Notes: generated by a model not told the origin, from the sequence alone. DNA of 64,000 bases from Natrarchaeobius oligotrophus (GCF_003841465.1 NZ_REFZ01000011.1:1-64000); one strand, 5' to 3'; positions 42,181 to 51,637 are shown, counted from the stretch's first letter. Numbers and translations: made by a program.

Positions 42181-42675
42181 ATGACCGAATCTGAGCCGTA
42201 TCCACGAAGTCTCGGCCACATCGGAATCACCGTCGACGACATCGACGCCGGCGTCGAATGGTACGAGGACGTCCTCGGATTTACCCACGTGATGGGACCG
42301 GAGAAAGTGTACGCGAACGAGGGTCACTTCGGAAAGCTCGTCGCGGACGGAATGAGCGGCTTCGAGTGGATGAAGATCGCGCACATGGCCACCGGAAACC
42401 ACGTCGGCGTCGAACTCTTCGAGTACGATACGACGGACGGGGAGTCCGATCCCGACGTGATGCAGCCCGGACTCAATCACATCTGCGTACAGGATCCGAA
42501 CATCGAAGAACTCGCCACCAGAATCGACGAGACCGGCGGCAACCAAATAAAGGACATCTGGAAGGTCTATCCCGACGAGGAGTACGAGATGACCTACTGC
42601 GAGGATCCGTTCGGAAACTACATCGAGATCCACACGCACGGGTACGAGCACGGCCACGCGAACATGACGTACTGA
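42181..42675 (+). CDS. VOC-superfamily (glyoxalase/dioxygenase-like) protein
   Basis: This 164-residue protein has two beta-alpha-beta-beta-beta modules. The metal ligands expected in the fold are visible: His in LGHIGITVDD, a Glu in GVELFEY, His in LNHICVQDPN and Glu in GNYIEIHTHG. The C-terminal FGNYIEIHTHGYEHGHANM adds several His residues. It may be a lyase, isomerase or extradiol-type enzyme; the family does not predict the substrate. The start at 42181 (MTESEPYPRS) is about 31 bp after ACTATTAT. It lies between the kinase and the unusual binding protein gene and could process a sugar-derived aldehyde. Confidence 0.8.
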   Translation: MTESEPYPRSLGHIGITVDDIDAGVEWYEDVLGFTHVMGPEKVYANEGHFGKLVADGMSGFEWMKIAHMATGNHVGVELFEYDTTDGESDPDVMQPGLNHICVQDPNIEELATRIDETGGNQIKDIWKVYPDEEYEMTYCEDPFGNYIEIHTHGYEHGHANMTY

Positions 42676-42885
42676 ACGGAGCTACCGCCCGCTACGATCG
42701 GACTGACCGCCGTTTTCTCGACGGCGGATTCCCGCCAGGCGACCCCGGACGGATCTCGGCGGGCCGATTTCCTCGTTTCGATACCCGAAGGGAGATTCCG
42801 GACCGCCGGTCGCGTGAAACCCGTCACCGATGGCACTCGCAAACAGTATATGAACCGAAGTAAGTAATGGAATTTTTACAATAGA

Positions 42886-42893
42886 TTTAAATA
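42886..42893 (+). promoter_or_regulatory. TATA element for the permuted binding protein gene
   Basis: TTTAAATA is centred about 29 bp upstream of ATG 42919. The spacer 42676-42918 otherwise shows no gene. Confidence 0.5.
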
Positions 42894-42918
42894 ATTGTGT
42901 GCTTTTGATCAGATAGAC

Positions 42919-44646
42919 ATGCGGAAGAGTAACAGCGATGGGAAGAGTGTTGTTGGTGCGAGTCGTCGATCGGTGCTCAAGGCTGCGGGTGCATCGGGCG
43001 TTGCAGTCAGTCTCGCCGGCTGTACCGGGTTTTTGGGGGGCGAAGACGGCGACGCTCCGGTCACGGAGTACGGCGTCGAACTGACCGACGATCCGGCCGG
43101 CGAGCCGTGGGAGGAAATCGACTACCTGACGACGCCGGAAGACGTCAGTCCGATCCGGTACACGTACGCGAACCTCCACGCGGAGTACCTCGAGGAACTC
43201 GGCTTCGACGTCTCCGTTCGCGCGCCGAGCATCCCCCAGTACGTCGACGACGGCTTCGTCCACCGCGACTTCGATATCTACGTCGTTCGACAGCTGGACG
43301 GCTGGGATCCCGACCGGTACCTCCACGACGCGTTCCACTCGTCCGCCCTCGCGGAGGGTGAGGTGAACATTTCGGGCTACGACAACCCCGAGTACGACGA
43401 GATGGTCGAACAACAGCGACGGGAAACCGACTTCGAGGCCCGCCGCGACCTCGTCTTCGAGATGCAAGAGCAGCTGATGGAAGAGCAGATCATCTCGCCG
43501 ATCCTCGTCCAGAACCGCGTCATGGCGTACAACTCGGATCGGTACCAGAACGCCTACTCGGGTCCCGAGGAGGGTCTCGGACGGTTCTGGAACTTCCTCA
43601 ACATCGAGCCGACCGACGAGGGCGACGAGACGCTCGTCTTCTCGCAGATCAGCGACGTGAACACGCTGAACCCGCTCAGCCCGGAGCGCGTTCGCGTCGA
43701 GCGCGGGATCATCAAGCTCATGTACGACCGGCTGATGCGGATCCCGGAGGACGAAGTCGTCCCGCAGCCGTGGATGGCCGAATCCGTCGACCAGGAGGAC
43801 GAGACGACGGTCGTCGTCACGCTGCGAGACGATCTGCAGTGGCACGACGGAGAGGACGTCACGGCCGAGGACGTCCGGTTCACGTTCGAGTACGGTCAGG
43901 AGCACTCCTCGACGATCGAAAGCCAGCTCGAGCCGTTGGACAGCATCGACGTCGAAGACGACCTCACCGTCGTTTTCAACTTCGACGAGCCGATGGCGAC
44001 GTTCGAGACGTTCCTCGCCGGACGAAACGGATCGATCCTGCCCGAGCACGTCTGGTCGGATTACCCCGACGCCCTCGACGTGGAGACGGTCGGCGAGTTC
44101 ACGAACACGGACGATCCAGTCGGCAGCGGTCCGTTCCAGCTGACGAGCTTCGAGGGCGGCGAAGAGCTCTCGCTCGAGCGCTTCGACGGCTACTTCGAGC
44201 AGCCGAACGTCGACGAAGTGATCAGGATCGAGTCCGCCGACACCCGAGGCATGGTGAACGCCCTCGAGGACGGAACGTCCGACATGGTTCCCTGGGAGCT
44301 CGCGCCCGAGGACATCGAGCGCTTCGACGACGGCGACGAGTTCGAGACCGTCGACGCGTTCATGACCTCGATCCACTACGCGTGTTACAACATGCGCCGC
44401 CACCCCTACGACAGCACGGAGGTTCGGCGCGGACTGGCATACGCCATCCCCAAGCAGGAAGCCGTCGAAATCGCGACGGCCGGAACCGCGGAAGTGATCC
44501 AGGCGCCGATCTCCCCCGCGCTCGAGGAGTGGTACAACGACGACGTCGAACACTTCAACCTGGATCTGGAAGCCGCCGCCCAGGAACTCGAAGCCGCCGG
44601 CTGTGAGTGGGACCAGGACGGTCGCATCCACATGCCGCCGCAGTAA
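42919..44646 (+). CDS. Family-5 ABC substrate-binding protein with apparently circularly permuted domain order
   Basis: This 575-residue Tat lipoprotein has SRRSVLKAAGASG at residues 15-27 and lipobox LAGC with Cys35. Residues about 51-230 look like the C-terminal third of a DppA/OppA-type protein: a new strand after a lobe crossover, then WDPDRYLHDAFHSS, SGYDNPEYDEMVEQQRRETD, RRDLVFEMQEQLMEEQIISP and a closing VMAYNSDRYQN. From about residue 236 the canonical N-terminus follows: TLVFSQISDVNTLNPLSP, YDRLM, PWMAESV, LRDDLQWHDGEDVTAEDV. It continues through lobe II and stops at DLEAAAQELEAAGCEWDQDG, where the normal protein would continue into the part found here at the N-terminus. The frame is uninterrupted. 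It probably partners the dpp-type transporter at 35.9-39.8 kb. Confidence 0.85.
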   Translation: MRKSNSDGKSVVGASRRSVLKAAGASGVAVSLAGCTGFLGGEDGDAPVTEYGVELTDDPAGEPWEEIDYLTTPEDVSPIRYTYANLHAEYLEELGFDVSVRAPSIPQYVDDGFVHRDFDIYVVRQLDGWDPDRYLHDAFHSSALAEGEVNISGYDNPEYDEMVEQQRRETDFEARRDLVFEMQEQLMEEQIISPILVQNRVMAYNSDRYQNAYSGPEEGLGRFWNFLNIEPTDEGDETLVFSQISDVNTLNPLSPERVRVERGIIKLMYDRLMRIPEDEVVPQPWMAESVDQEDETTVVVTLRDDLQWHDGEDVTAEDVRFTFEYGQEHSSTIESQLEPLDSIDVEDDLTVVFNFDEPMATFETFLAGRNGSILPEHVWSDYPDALDVETVGEFTNTDDPVGSGPFQLTSFEGGEELSLERFDGYFEQPNVDEVIRIESADTRGMVNALEDGTSDMVPWELAPEDIERFDDGDEFETVDAFMTSIHYACYNMRRHPYDSTEVRRGLAYAIPKQEAVEIATAGTAEVIQAPISPALEEWYNDDVEHFNLDLEAAAQELEAAGCEWDQDGRIHMPPQ

Positions 44647-44896
44647 GTACCGCGCTGGCAGCTACCGCCCCCGTTTCTACCGCGTCCCGCTTCGAACGCG
44701 CCGTCTCGACCGTCGGACGCCGCGTTCGACTCTCTTCGCTCTCGAGCGGCCGCTTTCGCGAGGTCGTCGGCTCGCCGGCTCGGTGCTCGATCGCCGTCGA
44801 ATCCGTGATCGGAGCAGGCGACGGTTTCGTTCGCCGATACACGCGGGAACTGAACGGATACGCTGACGTCGCTCGAGCGAGAGCTACCGATAGACG
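44647..44896. other. Intergenic stretch, no gene seen
   Basis: These 250 GC-rich bp lie between the binding protein and the M20 hydrolase genes. The open frames in it are Arg-rich shadows. I find no clear TATA element before the hydrolase start at 44897. Confidence 0.35.
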
Positions 44897-46189
44897 ATGT
44901 CAGAACCCGCCGCATCGGAACTGATCGAGTTGCGTCGACGGCTCCACGCGTATCCGGAACCGTCGTGGTGTGAGTTCTACACGACGAGCAGGCTGGCGGA
45001 TCGCGTCGAAGAGATCGGCGTCGACGAGGTGATCGTCGGCCGAGGGGCGATCGATCCGGACGAACGTCTGGGCGTTCCCGACGACTCGAAACTGGAGCGG
45101 TGGTACGACCGCGCCGTCGAGAACGGTGCACGTGCCGACCACCTCGAGTCGATGGACGGCGGAACGACCGGATTGGTCGCGATCCTCGACCGGGGTCCGG
45201 GCCCCGTCGTCGGCCTTCGCGTCGATATCGACGCCCTGCCGTTCGAGGAGTCGACCGAACCGGATCACGAGCCGGCGGCCGAGGGATTTCGATCGGAGAA
45301 CCCGGGCGTGATGCACGCCTGCGGTCACGACGCGCACACGGCGATCGGAATCGGCGTCCTCGAATCGCTCGCCGACGCGGCGTTTTCGGGGACGCTCAAG
45401 GTCTTCTTCCAGCCCGCCGAGGAAGTTCTCGGCGGCGGACGCGCGATGGCCGCGACGGACCACGTCGACGACCTCGACGCGTTTTTCGCCGTCCACGTCG
45501 GGTTGGGCCATCCGACCGGAACGGTCGTCGCGGGAAGCACCAAACCGCTCGCACTCCGGCAGTCGCGGGCGACGTTCGCCGGCGAGTCCGCACACGCCGG
45601 TCTGGCTCCGAACGAGGGACGAAACGCGATGCAGGCGATGGCGACGGCGATCCAGAACGTCCACGCGATACCCCGGCACGCGGACGGACTGACGCGGGTG
45701 AACGTCGGCAGCGCGCGGGCGGGGACCGCCTCGAACGTCGTCGCCGACGAGGCGACGCTCGAACTCGAAGTCCGGGCCGGCACGAACGACGTTCTCGAGT
45801 ACATGTCGACGCACGTCGACCGGATCCTCCGGGCGGCCGGGGAGATGCACGACTGCGAACTCGAGACCGAGGTGACCGGTCGGGCACCGCGCGTCGACAG
45901 CGACCCCGAACTCGCCGGTCTGGTCGAGACGGTCGCACAACGGACGCCGGGCGTGGACTCGATCGAATCGCACGCACCATTCGGCGCGAGCGAGGACGCG
46001 ACGTACTTCATGCGACGTGTCTCCGATCGCGGTGGCCACGCGACCTACGTCGTCGTGGGGACCGACCATCCGAGCGGTCATCACACGCCGGGGTTCGACG
46101 TCGACGAACGGAGCATCGAAATCGCGACGACGCTGTTGAGTGACGCGATCGGGGACGTTCTCTCGGAGGTCGCGTATACCAGCCACTGA
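44897..46189 (+). CDS. M20-family amidohydrolase, AbgA-like
   Basis: This 430-residue dinuclear-zinc peptidase/amidohydrolase starts with IELRRRLHAYPEPSWCEFYTT, a signature of the aminobenzoyl-glutamate utilisation protein A branch. The insertion carrying RWYDRAVENGARADHLESMDGG is also AbgA-typical. Metal-binding MHACGHDAHTAIG, FQPAEEV with the catalytic Glu and the final HHTPGFDVDE with the last His ligand are intact. AbgA-type enzymes cleave N-acyl or p-aminobenzoyl-glutamate-like amides. No AbgB gene is adjacent. It is cytoplasmic and follows a binding protein gene on the same strand, so its substrate may be imported by that system. Confidence 0.85.
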   Translation: MSEPAASELIELRRRLHAYPEPSWCEFYTTSRLADRVEEIGVDEVIVGRGAIDPDERLGVPDDSKLERWYDRAVENGARADHLESMDGGTTGLVAILDRGPGPVVGLRVDIDALPFEESTEPDHEPAAEGFRSENPGVMHACGHDAHTAIGIGVLESLADAAFSGTLKVFFQPAEEVLGGGRAMAATDHVDDLDAFFAVHVGLGHPTGTVVAGSTKPLALRQSRATFAGESAHAGLAPNEGRNAMQAMATAIQNVHAIPRHADGLTRVNVGSARAGTASNVVADEATLELEVRAGTNDVLEYMSTHVDRILRAAGEMHDCELETEVTGRAPRVDSDPELAGLVETVAQRTPGVDSIESHAPFGASEDATYFMRRVSDRGGHATYVVVGTDHPSGHHTPGFDVDERSIEIATTLLSDAIGDVLSEVAYTSH

Positions 46190-46648
46190 AAATCAATGCA
46201 CATCAGATCGCAAGAAGGCTGTGCGATCAGTGTGTAAATCGTTTCAGTTGTCACTAAAGTACGGCCGCGCTTTCGACGAGATCCATCGTTCACAGCAATT
46301 GAGAAGAGTTGAATTCTATCTCGAATTTGAGTGAATCGGTCGATCGTCGTTCGGAGTCGATCGGAATCGTCGACAGAACTTTCAGCTGCTGAACGCTCCG
46401 AAACAGGGATACTTTCGGTCGATCAGTAGTTGGTGTTTCGGACGAGGACGAATCAGACTGGTGCTGGAGAGAGGGAGACGACGGTTCGAACGGAATGAGA
46501 ACACGTCCTCAGCTCGTTTAGCGTCGCGGTTCGTCGAACGAACTCGACGTCTTGGAATCGAATACATACTAGCCGCCGGATAACACCGACCTTCACCTAC
46601 CGAACGCCCGACAAATGTTTTTTAGGACAGGAACGCCTCGGTCGAGAC
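46190..46648. other. 460-bp intergenic region, no gene seen
   Basis: The region is moderately AT-rich with no credible ORF. It ends with the T-rich TATA element TTTTTTAG (46617-46625), centred about 28 bp before the GTG at 46649. I see no strong palindrome. Confidence 0.4.
46617..46625 (+). promoter_or_regulatory. TATA-like element for the TIM-like isomerase gene
   Basis: GTTTTTTAG is centred about 28 bp upstream of the GTG at 46649, which supports a leaderless GTG start. Confidence 0.45.
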
Positions 46649-47329
46649 GTGAATCACACGTATCCGTACTTCGGCGTCAACTTCAAGGTGTACCCAAAGA
46701 CGATCGGAGAGCAGGGACTCGAGCTGGCGAAAACCGTCGAACGAGTGCAGGACGAAACCGGCGCGAACTTCGTGGTCACGCCGCAGATCCCCGACGTCAG
46801 GATGGTCGCGGCGGAAACCGACGTGACGGTTTCGTCGCCGCACGTCGACGCCGCCTCGCCCGGCCGCGGTATCGGGAAGGTCCTCCCGGAGACGCTCGCC
46901 GACGCCGGCGTCGCGGGAGCGACGATCAACCACGCCGAGAACCGGGACACGCTCACCGACATCGCGAAGAAGATCGACCGTTGCGCGGAGGCCGGCGTCG
47001 ACAGCGCGATCTGCGTCGACAGCATCGAGATGGGACGTGCCGTCGCCACGCTCGACCCCGACGCGCTCATCTACGAGAAGCCGGAAGACATCTCGACGGA
47101 TCGCGCGATCACCACGACCCACCCCGAACGCGTCGAGCGATTCGTCGAGATGGTCGACGAGACCAACCCGCGGACGAAGGTGCTCGTCGGCGGCGGGATC
47201 CGAACCGCCGAGCACGTTCGAGCGGCGTTCGAACTCGGCGCAGACGCGACCGGCGCTGCCTCCGCGATCTCGACGGCCGACGATCCGTACGAGCGGCTGA
47301 CGGAGATCGCCGCGGCGATGCCCGAGTAA
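46649..47329 (+). CDS. Divergent triosephosphate isomerase-like protein
   Basis: This 226-residue TIM barrel has the size of archaeal triosephosphate isomerases. The catalytic residues line up: Asn11/Lys13 in VNFKVYP, His95 in TINHAENRD and Glu143 in IYEKPEDIS. The phosphate loop VGGGI and the GADATGAASAI strand are present. However, the active-site neighbourhoods differ from canonical archaeal enzymes (INHAENR for NHSExR, YEKPEDISTD for VEPPELIGTG). This suggests a paralogue acting on another sugar phosphate, or a specialised triosephosphate isomerase serving the local pathway. The start is GTG at 46649. Confidence 0.78.
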   Translation: MNHTYPYFGVNFKVYPKTIGEQGLELAKTVERVQDETGANFVVTPQIPDVRMVAAETDVTVSSPHVDAASPGRGIGKVLPETLADAGVAGATINHAENRDTLTDIAKKIDRCAEAGVDSAICVDSIEMGRAVATLDPDALIYEKPEDISTDRAITTTHPERVERFVEMVDETNPRTKVLVGGGIRTAEHVRAAFELGADATGAASAISTADDPYERLTEIAAAMPE

Positions 47330-47425
47330 CCGAGGTTTCACGATCTCGGCGCTCGCGTACAGAACGCTCGAGCGTCGGAGCGAACCGAGAACAACGGTGA
47401 GGACGGATTCGAGACGCCTAAGACG

Positions 47426-49576
47426 TCAGTCCGAATCGACCCGCTCGCCACCGCCGGAGTCGGCCCGTTCGACGCCGTCCGCTCGCAGATCCTCCCGCAA
47501 TTTGCGCTGTCTTTCGATGACGTCCGAAACGTCCGCCTCCTTGTCCGCCATCACGCCCTCGTCGAACAGGAGACACGAGACGAGGTGTCCGTCGTCGAGC
47601 GCTTTCGACTCCGGCGGCGTTCGTTCGCACTCCGGCATCGCGTGAGGACACCGGCTGTGGAACCGGCAGCCGGACGGCGGGTCGGCGGGATCGGGAAAGT
47701 CACCCTCCGGTTCGATTCGCGTGCTCTCTTTTCCGGGGACCGGCCTCGGAATTGACGAGAGCAACACCTCCGTGTACGGGTGGTACGGCGGATTGAACAG
47801 TTGATCGACCGTTCCGATCTCGACGATCTCGCCGAGATACATCACGGCGATCCGATCCGAGATGTGCTGGACGACGTTCAGGTCGTGTGCGATAAACAGG
47901 TACGACAGGTCGTACTCCTCTTGAATGTCCATCAGGAGGTTGAGAATCTTCGCCTGGATGCTGACGTCGAGGGCGCTGACTGGTTCGTCCGCGATGATGA
48001 AATCGGGCTCGACGGCGAGGGCCCTCGCGATCCCGATGCGCTGTTTCTGGCCGCCGCTGAACTCGTGTGGGTACCGGTCGAGATGACTCTCGTTGAGTCC
48101 CACCTCGTCCAGGAGTTCCCGGACCCGGGCCTTCTTTTCGGCCTCGTCGTCGACGAGGCCGTGAATCTCGAGCGGGCGGCCGACGATCTGCTCGATCGTC
48201 TTCCGGGGGTTGAGACTCGAGAACGGATCCTGAAAGATCACCTGAATGTTCGAGCGCTCGGTTTTGAGCTGGCGCTTGTTCATCTCGGTCAGGTCGTTGC
48301 CGGCGTAGAGAATTCGTCCGTCGTCGGGTTCGTGGAGGTGCGCGAGCGTCTTTCCGAGCGTCGACTTTCCACACCCGCTCTCGCCGACGAGACCGAGCGT
48401 CTCCCCGCGTCCGATCGACAGGTCGACGTCGTCGACGGCGCGGATGTACTCGCCGCGTCCCAGCAACTCGTCGATCCAGCCCGAGGAGGTCGAAAAGTAC
48501 TTTTTGACGCCCTCGGCCTCGAGCAGCGGATCGGCGGATTCGCCGGTCCGATCGACGGACGCCGACTCGCTTTCGGTCGTCTCCGAGAACTCCGGTCGCA
48601 ACTCGAGTTCGTCGGCCCGGATACACGCCGTCGCGTGCTCCTCGCCGACGCCGCCGAGCGGCGGTTCCTCCGTTCGACACTGCGGTTCGTCGTAGGGACA
48701 GCGCGGGTGGAACGAACAGCCGGTCGGCGTCTCGATCAGGTCGGGCATCTGTCCCCGGATCGTCGGGAGCCGGTCGCGCGGATCGTCGATCTTGGGAATC
48801 GCCTCGAGCAGCCCCTTCGTGTAGGGGTGGTTCGTGTTCCGGAAGATGTCCTCGACCGGACCCGTTTCGACGAGTTTGCCGGCGTACATCACGCCGAGGC
48901 GATCGCACATCTGAGCGACGACTCCCATGTTGTGGGTGATGAGCTGAACGGCGATGTCGCGTTCGCGCTGGAGTTCGCGCAGCAAGCTCAGGATCTCCGC
49001 CTGAATGGTGACGTCGAGTGCGGTCGTGGGCTCGTCGGCGATGATCAGGTCCGGCTCACAGGAGATGGCCATGGCGATCATGACGCGCTGGCGCATCCCG
49101 CCGCTGAGCTGGTGGGGGAAGTGGTGGACGCGCTCTTCGGCGTTCGGAATCCCGACTCGATCCAGGAGATCGATCGTTCGCTCGAGCGCCTCCTCGTCGG
49201 TCGCGTCGGTGTGGTTCTGGATGACGTCGCCGATCTGCGTCCCGACGGTGAACGACGGGTTGAGCGCGCTGAGCGCGTCCTGGAAGATGACCGCGATGTC
49301 GTTTCCGCGAACCGACCGGAGCTCGTCGTCCGACAGCGAAAGCATGTCCCGGCCGTCGAAGTAAATTTCGCCGTCGGTGATCCGGCCGGGGGACTGGACG
49401 AGATCGAGGATCGACAGTCCGGTGACCGACTTCCCGGCACCGCTTTCACCGACCACGCCGAACACCTCTCCCGGGTAAACGTCGTAGCTGACGCCGTCGA
49501 CCGCGTGAACGACGCCGTCCTCGGTCCGAAACTCGGTGTGTAGATCCCGGACGCGAAGCAATGGCTCCGAACTCAT
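47426..49576 (-). CDS. Fused DppD-DppF-type double ATPase of an oligopeptide-type ABC transporter
   Basis: This 716-residue protein contains both nucleotide-binding subunits in one chain. Domain 1 (about 1-335) has [35 protein letters not shown] and the Cys motif [14 protein letters not shown]. After an acidic Ser/Glu-rich linker (about 336-360), domain 2 (about 361-690) has [34 protein letters not shown] and [14 protein letters not shown]. In domain 1 the Walker A Ser is followed by Val where Thr is usual in other copies. The other system in this window encodes the two ATPases separately. It overlaps the DppC-type permease gene by 4 nt. Confidence 0.9.
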   Translation of the reverse strand: MSSEPLLRVRDLHTEFRTEDGVVHAVDGVSYDVYPGEVFGVVGESGAGKSVTGLSILDLVQSPGRITDGEIYFDGRDMLSLSDDELRSVRGNDIAVIFQDALSALNPSFTVGTQIGDVIQNHTDATDEEALERTIDLLDRVGIPNAEERVHHFPHQLSGGMRQRVMIAMAISCEPDLIIADEPTTALDVTIQAEILSLLRELQRERDIAVQLITHNMGVVAQMCDRLGVMYAGKLVETGPVEDIFRNTNHPYTKGLLEAIPKIDDPRDRLPTIRGQMPDLIETPTGCSFHPRCPYDEPQCRTEEPPLGGVGEEHATACIRADELELRPEFSETTESESASVDRTGESADPLLEAEGVKKYFSTSSGWIDELLGRGEYIRAVDDVDLSIGRGETLGLVGESGCGKSTLGKTLAHLHEPDDGRILYAGNDLTEMNKRQLKTERSNIQVIFQDPFSSLNPRKTIEQIVGRPLEIHGLVDDEAEKKARVRELLDEVGLNESHLDRYPHEFSGGQKQRIGIARALAVEPDFIIADEPVSALDVSIQAKILNLLMDIQEEYDLSYLFIAHDLNVVQHISDRIAVMYLGEIVEIGTVDQLFNPPYHPYTEVLLSSIPRPVPGKESTRIEPEGDFPDPADPPSGCRFHSRCPHAMPECERTPPESKALDDGHLVSCLLFDEGVMADKEADVSDVIERQRKLREDLRADGVERADSGGGERVDSD

Positions 49577-50481
49577 AGTCCACCCGTCGTGTCGGTATCC
49601 ACGTCAGTCTTCGGATCGAGCGCGTCGCGCAGTCCGACGCCAAGGAACGTGAGACCGAGCACCGTGCTCATGATCGCCAGTCCCGGGAAGATGCTGATCC
49701 ACGGCGCAGTCTGGAGGTTCCGTTGGCCTTCGCTGATCATCACGCCCCACGTCGGCGTCGGCGGCTGGGCACTCAATCCGAGGTACGACAGCCCCGCCTC
49801 CGCGAGGATGGAGAACGCGAAGATGATCGTGGCCTGGACCATGACCGCAGAGACCATGTTCGGCAGCATCTCCCGGAACATGATGTTGAACGAGTGTTCG
49901 CCGTAGGACTTCGCCGCGAGAACGTACTCCTCCTCTCTCACCGAAATCGCGCTCCCCCTCGTGATACGGGTCATGATGGGTGCGAACGCGATACCCAGCG
50001 CGAGAATGATCTGGTTCAGGCCGGGACCGAGGATCGCGACGACGATCAACCCGAGCAGGATGTTCGGAAACGCGAAAAAGACGTCTACGGTTCGGCTGAT
50101 CGCTTCGTCGACCCACGACCGGTAATAGCCGGCGACCAGTCCGGTGACGACGCCAGTGACCGTCGCGATCGTCACGACCGCCGCGGCAACCTGGAGGCTG
50201 ATTCGGGTTCCGTACAGCACGCGCGAGAAGACGTCGCGTCCGTACCGATCCGTCCCGAACGGATGTTCCAGGGTCGGCGCCATCAGGCGGCGCGCTCCGT
50301 CGGTCGAACCGGGGTCGTGTGGCATGAGTAACGGGGCGAGGATGGCGACGACGAGGTAGATGAGAGAGAAGTACAACCCGACCATGGCCAGCTTGTTCCG
50401 CTTGAATCGGGCGTAAATCCGACGATATCGGGCGTTTTTGTCCAGGTAGCCCTGTATGTACCCGCCGACGAACGGTATCAT
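49573..50481 (-). CDS. Oligopeptide-type ABC transporter permease (DppC type)
   Basis: This 302-residue permease has six spans and a 25-residue basic N-terminus (RRIYARFKRNKLAM). HPFGTDRYGRDVFSRVLYGT and the coupling segment YVLAAKSYGEHSFNIMFREMLPN mark it as DppC. It is first in a minus-strand pair with the fused ATPase and divergent from the DppB-type permease gene, an unusual split of a normally co-directional operon. Confidence 0.9.
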   Translation of the reverse strand: MIPFVGGYIQGYLDKNARYRRIYARFKRNKLAMVGLYFSLIYLVVAILAPLLMPHDPGSTDGARRLMAPTLEHPFGTDRYGRDVFSRVLYGTRISLQVAAAVVTIATVTGVVTGLVAGYYRSWVDEAISRTVDVFFAFPNILLGLIVVAILGPGLNQIILALGIAFAPIMTRITRGSAISVREEEYVLAAKSYGEHSFNIMFREMLPNMVSAVMVQATIIFAFSILAEAGLSYLGLSAQPPTPTWGVMISEGQRNLQTAPWISIFPGLAIMSTVLGLTFLGVGLRDALDPKTDVDTDTTGGL

Positions 50482-50572
50482 AGACGAAGTATGAAAATAG
50501 AGGGAGATATGTCTTTTGGAGGAGCCGACATCCCTAGACTTATCGTCTCCTGGTGTGATGCTACCACGTCAG
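50482..50572. promoter_or_regulatory. Divergent promoter between the two permease genes
   Basis: The spacer separates DppC (minus) and DppB (plus). AT-rich elements are CTATTTTC on the minus strand near 50503 and ACTTATCG on the plus strand near 50541. Joint control of both transcription units from here is likely. Confidence 0.45.
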
Positions 50573-51520
50573 ATGAGTTGGACACAGTATGCGATAAAAC
50601 GGACCCTCTCCAGCGTTTTCGTCCTGTTTGGGGCATCTGTCGTCATCTTCTCGATCGTGCGGTTGATCCCCGGCGATCCGGCGCAAGTGTTGCTCGGGGA
50701 CACCGCTCGAGAGCAGCAACTCGAGGTCGTCCGTCGCGAACTCGGCCTTCACCGTCCCGTCTGGGAACAGTATTTCATCTGGCTATCGGACGTGCTGACG
50801 CTCGATCTGGGGCGGAGTTACATGAACAACCAGTTGATCACCGAGTTGCTCGCGATCCGGTACCCGCGCTCGCTGCAACTCGCGGTACTCACGATGATCC
50901 TCGCGACCGCGATCGGCGTTCCGCTGGCCATCTGGGGGGCGAGCAACCGCAACACGTCGAAGGACTACGTCGCGCTGTTTTTCTCCCAGTTCGGCGTCTC
51001 CATTCCGAGTTTCTTCCTCGGCGTCGTCCTCATCCTGCTGTTTGCGAATCTCATCCCCATCTTCCCGCCGTCGGGCTATCACTCCTTTTTCGATCATCCG
51101 CTGGCGAACTTCGTTCACCTCGTTCTTCCCGTCGTAACGCTCACCGTGATCAACGCGGCGATCATCACGCGCTACCTCCGCTCTGAGATGCTCGAGAATC
51201 TCAACTCCGAGTACGTCCAGACGGCGCGAGCGTACGGCCACTCCGAGCGGCGCATCGTGTTGAAGTACGTCGCGAAGAACGCGCTGATCCCGACGATCAC
51301 GGTGATCGGCATCCAGTTCGGCGGCATCATCGGCGGCGTCGTCATCATCGAGGAGGTGTTCTCGTACCCCGGTATCGGGCTGTTGTTGCTCGATTCGATC
51401 CTGCGTCGGGACTACCCCGTGATTCAAATGTCGCTGCTCGCCATCGCCGCCACGTTCATCGTCGTCAACCTGATCGTCGACCTCGTGTACGGCTATCTCG
51501 ATCCGCGGATCAGACACTGA
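50573..51520 (+). CDS. Oligopeptide-type ABC transporter permease (DppB type)
   Basis: This 315-residue permease has six spans. MSWTQYAIKRTLSSVFVLFG is the usual N-terminal anchor, PGDPAQVLLGDTAREQQL the conserved external loop, and YVQTARAYGHSERRIVLKYVAKN the coupling helix. An upstream ATG at 50558 would add five residues. It is divergent from DppC and the ATPase, and 148 bp upstream of the binding protein gene on the same strand. Confidence 0.9.
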   Translation: MSWTQYAIKRTLSSVFVLFGASVVIFSIVRLIPGDPAQVLLGDTAREQQLEVVRRELGLHRPVWEQYFIWLSDVLTLDLGRSYMNNQLITELLAIRYPRSLQLAVLTMILATAIGVPLAIWGASNRNTSKDYVALFFSQFGVSIPSFFLGVVLILLFANLIPIFPPSGYHSFFDHPLANFVHLVLPVVTLTVINAAIITRYLRSEMLENLNSEYVQTARAYGHSERRIVLKYVAKNALIPTITVIGIQFGGIIGGVVIIEEVFSYPGIGLLLLDSILRRDYPVIQMSLLAIAATFIVVNLIVDLVYGYLDPRIRH

Positions 51521-51637
51521 CCGGCGCTCGGTATCGGCCGGTTCGTTCGGACGATTTTTTCGACGGCTCCTTTCACGCAATCTCGATCGACGGGGAAGGC
51601 TAATTTTCGCCTCTCGAGGGGCGAATCGGACAGGTAC

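Noticed and set aside
42682-44631. 649-codon minus-strand open frame opposite the permuted binding protein
   Set aside because: Its valine/arginine-rich sequence is the mirror of the acidic gene. I also considered whether it could explain the odd domain order through a wrong strand call, but the plus-strand protein has a proper Tat lipobox and DppA motifs.
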